A DNA stretch of 6,036 bases, from positions 1-6,036 of the forward strand of contig DCAW01000083.1 in NCBI GenBank assembly GCA_002313895.1. The letters run 5' to 3'. A model generated the notes under the pieces. That model made no database searches. It was not told where the DNA came from and saw nothing but the letters and a program-made list of their open reading frames with translations. The translations under genes were made by a program, and so were the position numbers. The stretch is from Dehalococcoidia bacterium UBA1123. GTDB taxonomy: Bacteria > Chloroflexota > Dehalococcoidia > Lucifugimonadales > UBA1123. Shown piece by piece: positions 4,953-6,036 of the stretch; position 1 is the first letter of the stretch, and each line of letters begins with the position of its first letter.

Positions 4953-6036
4953 TTACAAGCTCGGCGTTAAGTTGTGCTTGTATACGATCTCGCCGTTCAC
5001 GACCGTCGCCATAACCTTAGCCTCCAGCAATGCCTGGGGCGGCTCATTTGCAATATCAGTGTCCAAAACCGTCAGGTCAGCCAGCATTCCGAGGGACAGA
5101 GCGCCGAGGTCATGCTCCTGGAAAGAGGCGTAGGCGGCGTCCCGAGTGAAGGAGCGCAGAGCTTCGTATAAAGTCAGTCGTTCTTCCGGACGCCAGCCGT
5201 CTGAGGGCTGGCCGTCGTGGTTCTGGCGAGTGAGAGCAGAGTAGAGGCCCCACAGCGGATTGTTGCTCTCCACCGGGAAGTCTGAGCCGCTGACGATCCG
5301 AGCGCCGGAGTCCAGAAACTTCCTCCACGGATACGCTCCTGGCGTGCGCTGTGGGCCGAGCCTGGAGTCGGCCATGAACATGTCCGATGTGCAGTGGGTC
5401 GGCTGAATCGACGCTATGACGCCCAACTTGGAGAACCTGGGAATGTCATCCATGTGCAGGTGCTGGGCGTGTTCTATCCGACTGCGATGATCTGATACAC
5501 CATGCTTTCGCAGCGCCGCTTCCAAGACGTCCAGAGACACTCGGTTTGCCATGTCGCCTATGGCGTGGGTGTTTACCTGAAATCCTGATGCCAAAGCCCG
5601 CCCAACCGTAGCATCGAAGTCATCACGGGACAGCAGCATGAACCCGCTCTCGTAAGGCGCGTCAGAATACGGAGCCAGTAGCGCGGCGCCACGAGACCCC
5701 AACGCGCCGTCGGAGACGATCTTCACGCTGCGACAAGAAAACAACCCTTCCTGAATCGGCGAGACGTCAGTCTGATCGAAGTAGTCACGGGCCAGCATCG
5801 CGTACACCCGGATTTTGAGACTGCCCTCCGCGACCAGCTCTCGATATGCCTGAAGTGTCGTTCCGTCAATGCCAGCGTCATGAACCTGAGTCAGCCCTAC
5901 GGCAAGACAAAGTTCCTGAGCGGCCAACAGGAGTTCCTTGCTCTTCTCGACGGTGATATCCGGTATGTGGGAGCGCACCAGGTCCATCGCTTTGTCAAGG
6001 AACAATCCGTTAGGCTGATCTTTGACCTTGACCTTG
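4953..6036 (-). CDS. YtcJ-like metal-dependent amidohydrolase (Amidohydro_3 family), 5' partial
   Basis: C-terminal 360 residues of a protein that is usually about 530-560 long. The frame is open to the right edge, so the TTG at 6005 is internal and the N-terminal part, with the first metal-binding His-x-His, is missing from view. Numbering from the edge: NGLFLDKA (9-16) matches the family's G-x-P-x-G-x-x-x-D-x-A region. LTQVHDAGID follows at 48-57, with Lys105 in VKIVSDGALGSR a possible metal-bridging lysine. His157 (NTHAIGD), His189 (RIEHAQ) and Asp252 (GSDFPVE) are the expected metal and catalytic residues. The C-terminus holds LGMLADLTVLD and VNGEIVYK, the returning beta-sandwich. Relatives include N-substituted formamide deformylase, but substrates in this family vary widely and none can be named. 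It is convergent with the transporter operon and therefore separately transcribed. No signal peptide can be judged. Confidence 0.9.
   Translation of the reverse strand, partial: KVKVKDQPNGLFLDKAMDLVRSHIPDITVEKSKELLLAAQELCLAVGLTQVHDAGIDGTTLQAYRELVAEGSLKIRVYAMLARDYFDQTDVSPIQEGLFSCRSVKIVSDGALGSRGAALLAPYSDAPYESGFMLLSRDDFDATVGRALASGFQVNTHAIGDMANRVSLDVLEAALRKHGVSDHRSRIEHAQHLHMDDIPRFSKLGVIASIQPTHCTSDMFMADSRLGPQRTPGAYPWRKFLDSGARIVSGSDFPVESNNPLWGLYSALTRQNHDGQPSDGWRPEERLTLYEALRSFTRDAAYASFQEHDLGALSLGMLADLTVLDTDIANEPPQALLEAKVMATVVNGEIVYKHNLTPSL

Noticed and set aside
1..6036. CRISPR array, tRNA/rRNA gene, insertion sequence or phage attachment site
   Set aside because: I found no regularly spaced repeats, no cloverleaf-like or rRNA-like sequence, no transposase frame and no terminal inverted repeats flanking any segment.

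Overview
The window reads as bacterial, gene-dense DNA of moderately high GC with short intergenic gaps. It holds four co-directional genes on the + strand and one convergent gene on the - strand that runs off the right edge. The order is: peptide-type (family 5) ABC substrate-binding protein, cut at the left edge; class V PLP-dependent aminotransferase; DppB/OppB-type permease; DppC/OppC-type permease; then a YtcJ-like (Amidohydro_3) metal-dependent amidohydrolase, cut at its 5' end. The Pro/Ala-rich linker before the binding domain, and a peptide-type transporter set beside an amidohydrolase and an aminotransferase, recall uncultured Chloroflexota of the SAR202/Dehalococcoidia kind. That placement is a judgement from style only and has no marker gene behind it.

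Layout. Positions 1-1707 encode the binding protein, open to the left edge; its start and signal peptide lie outside. Positions 1708 to about 1794 form a junction that can fold strongly. The main element is a 16-pair stem at 1744-1759/1778-1793 with a single G.U pair, ending one base before an in-frame ATG at 1795. The aminotransferase follows (ORF from GTG 1726, possibly really starting at 1795) and ends at 2979. A 56-base gap with good purine-rich Shine-Dalgarno sequence leads to permease 1 (3036-3965), which overlaps permease 2 (3965-4846) by one base (TGATG). Positions 4847-4952 are a convergent spacer with two small hairpins and no clear U-tract terminator. The - strand amidohydrolase occupies 4953-6036.

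How the genes may work together. The binding protein and two permeases would make the extracytoplasmic and membrane parts of an importer for a peptide, amino acid derivative or other small amine or amide. No ATPase gene is present here, so the ATPases lie elsewhere or are shared. An aminotransferase-fold enzyme placed between the binding protein and the permeases suggests that the imported compound is an amino compound processed by PLP chemistry. The neighbouring amidohydrolase could hydrolyse an amide, N-acyl or N-formyl substrate, but it is on the other strand and the link is conjectural. The most unusual signal is the stem-loop at the binding-protein/aminotransferase junction, which may stabilise the upstream message, damp expression downstream, or hide the aminotransferase ribosome-binding site.
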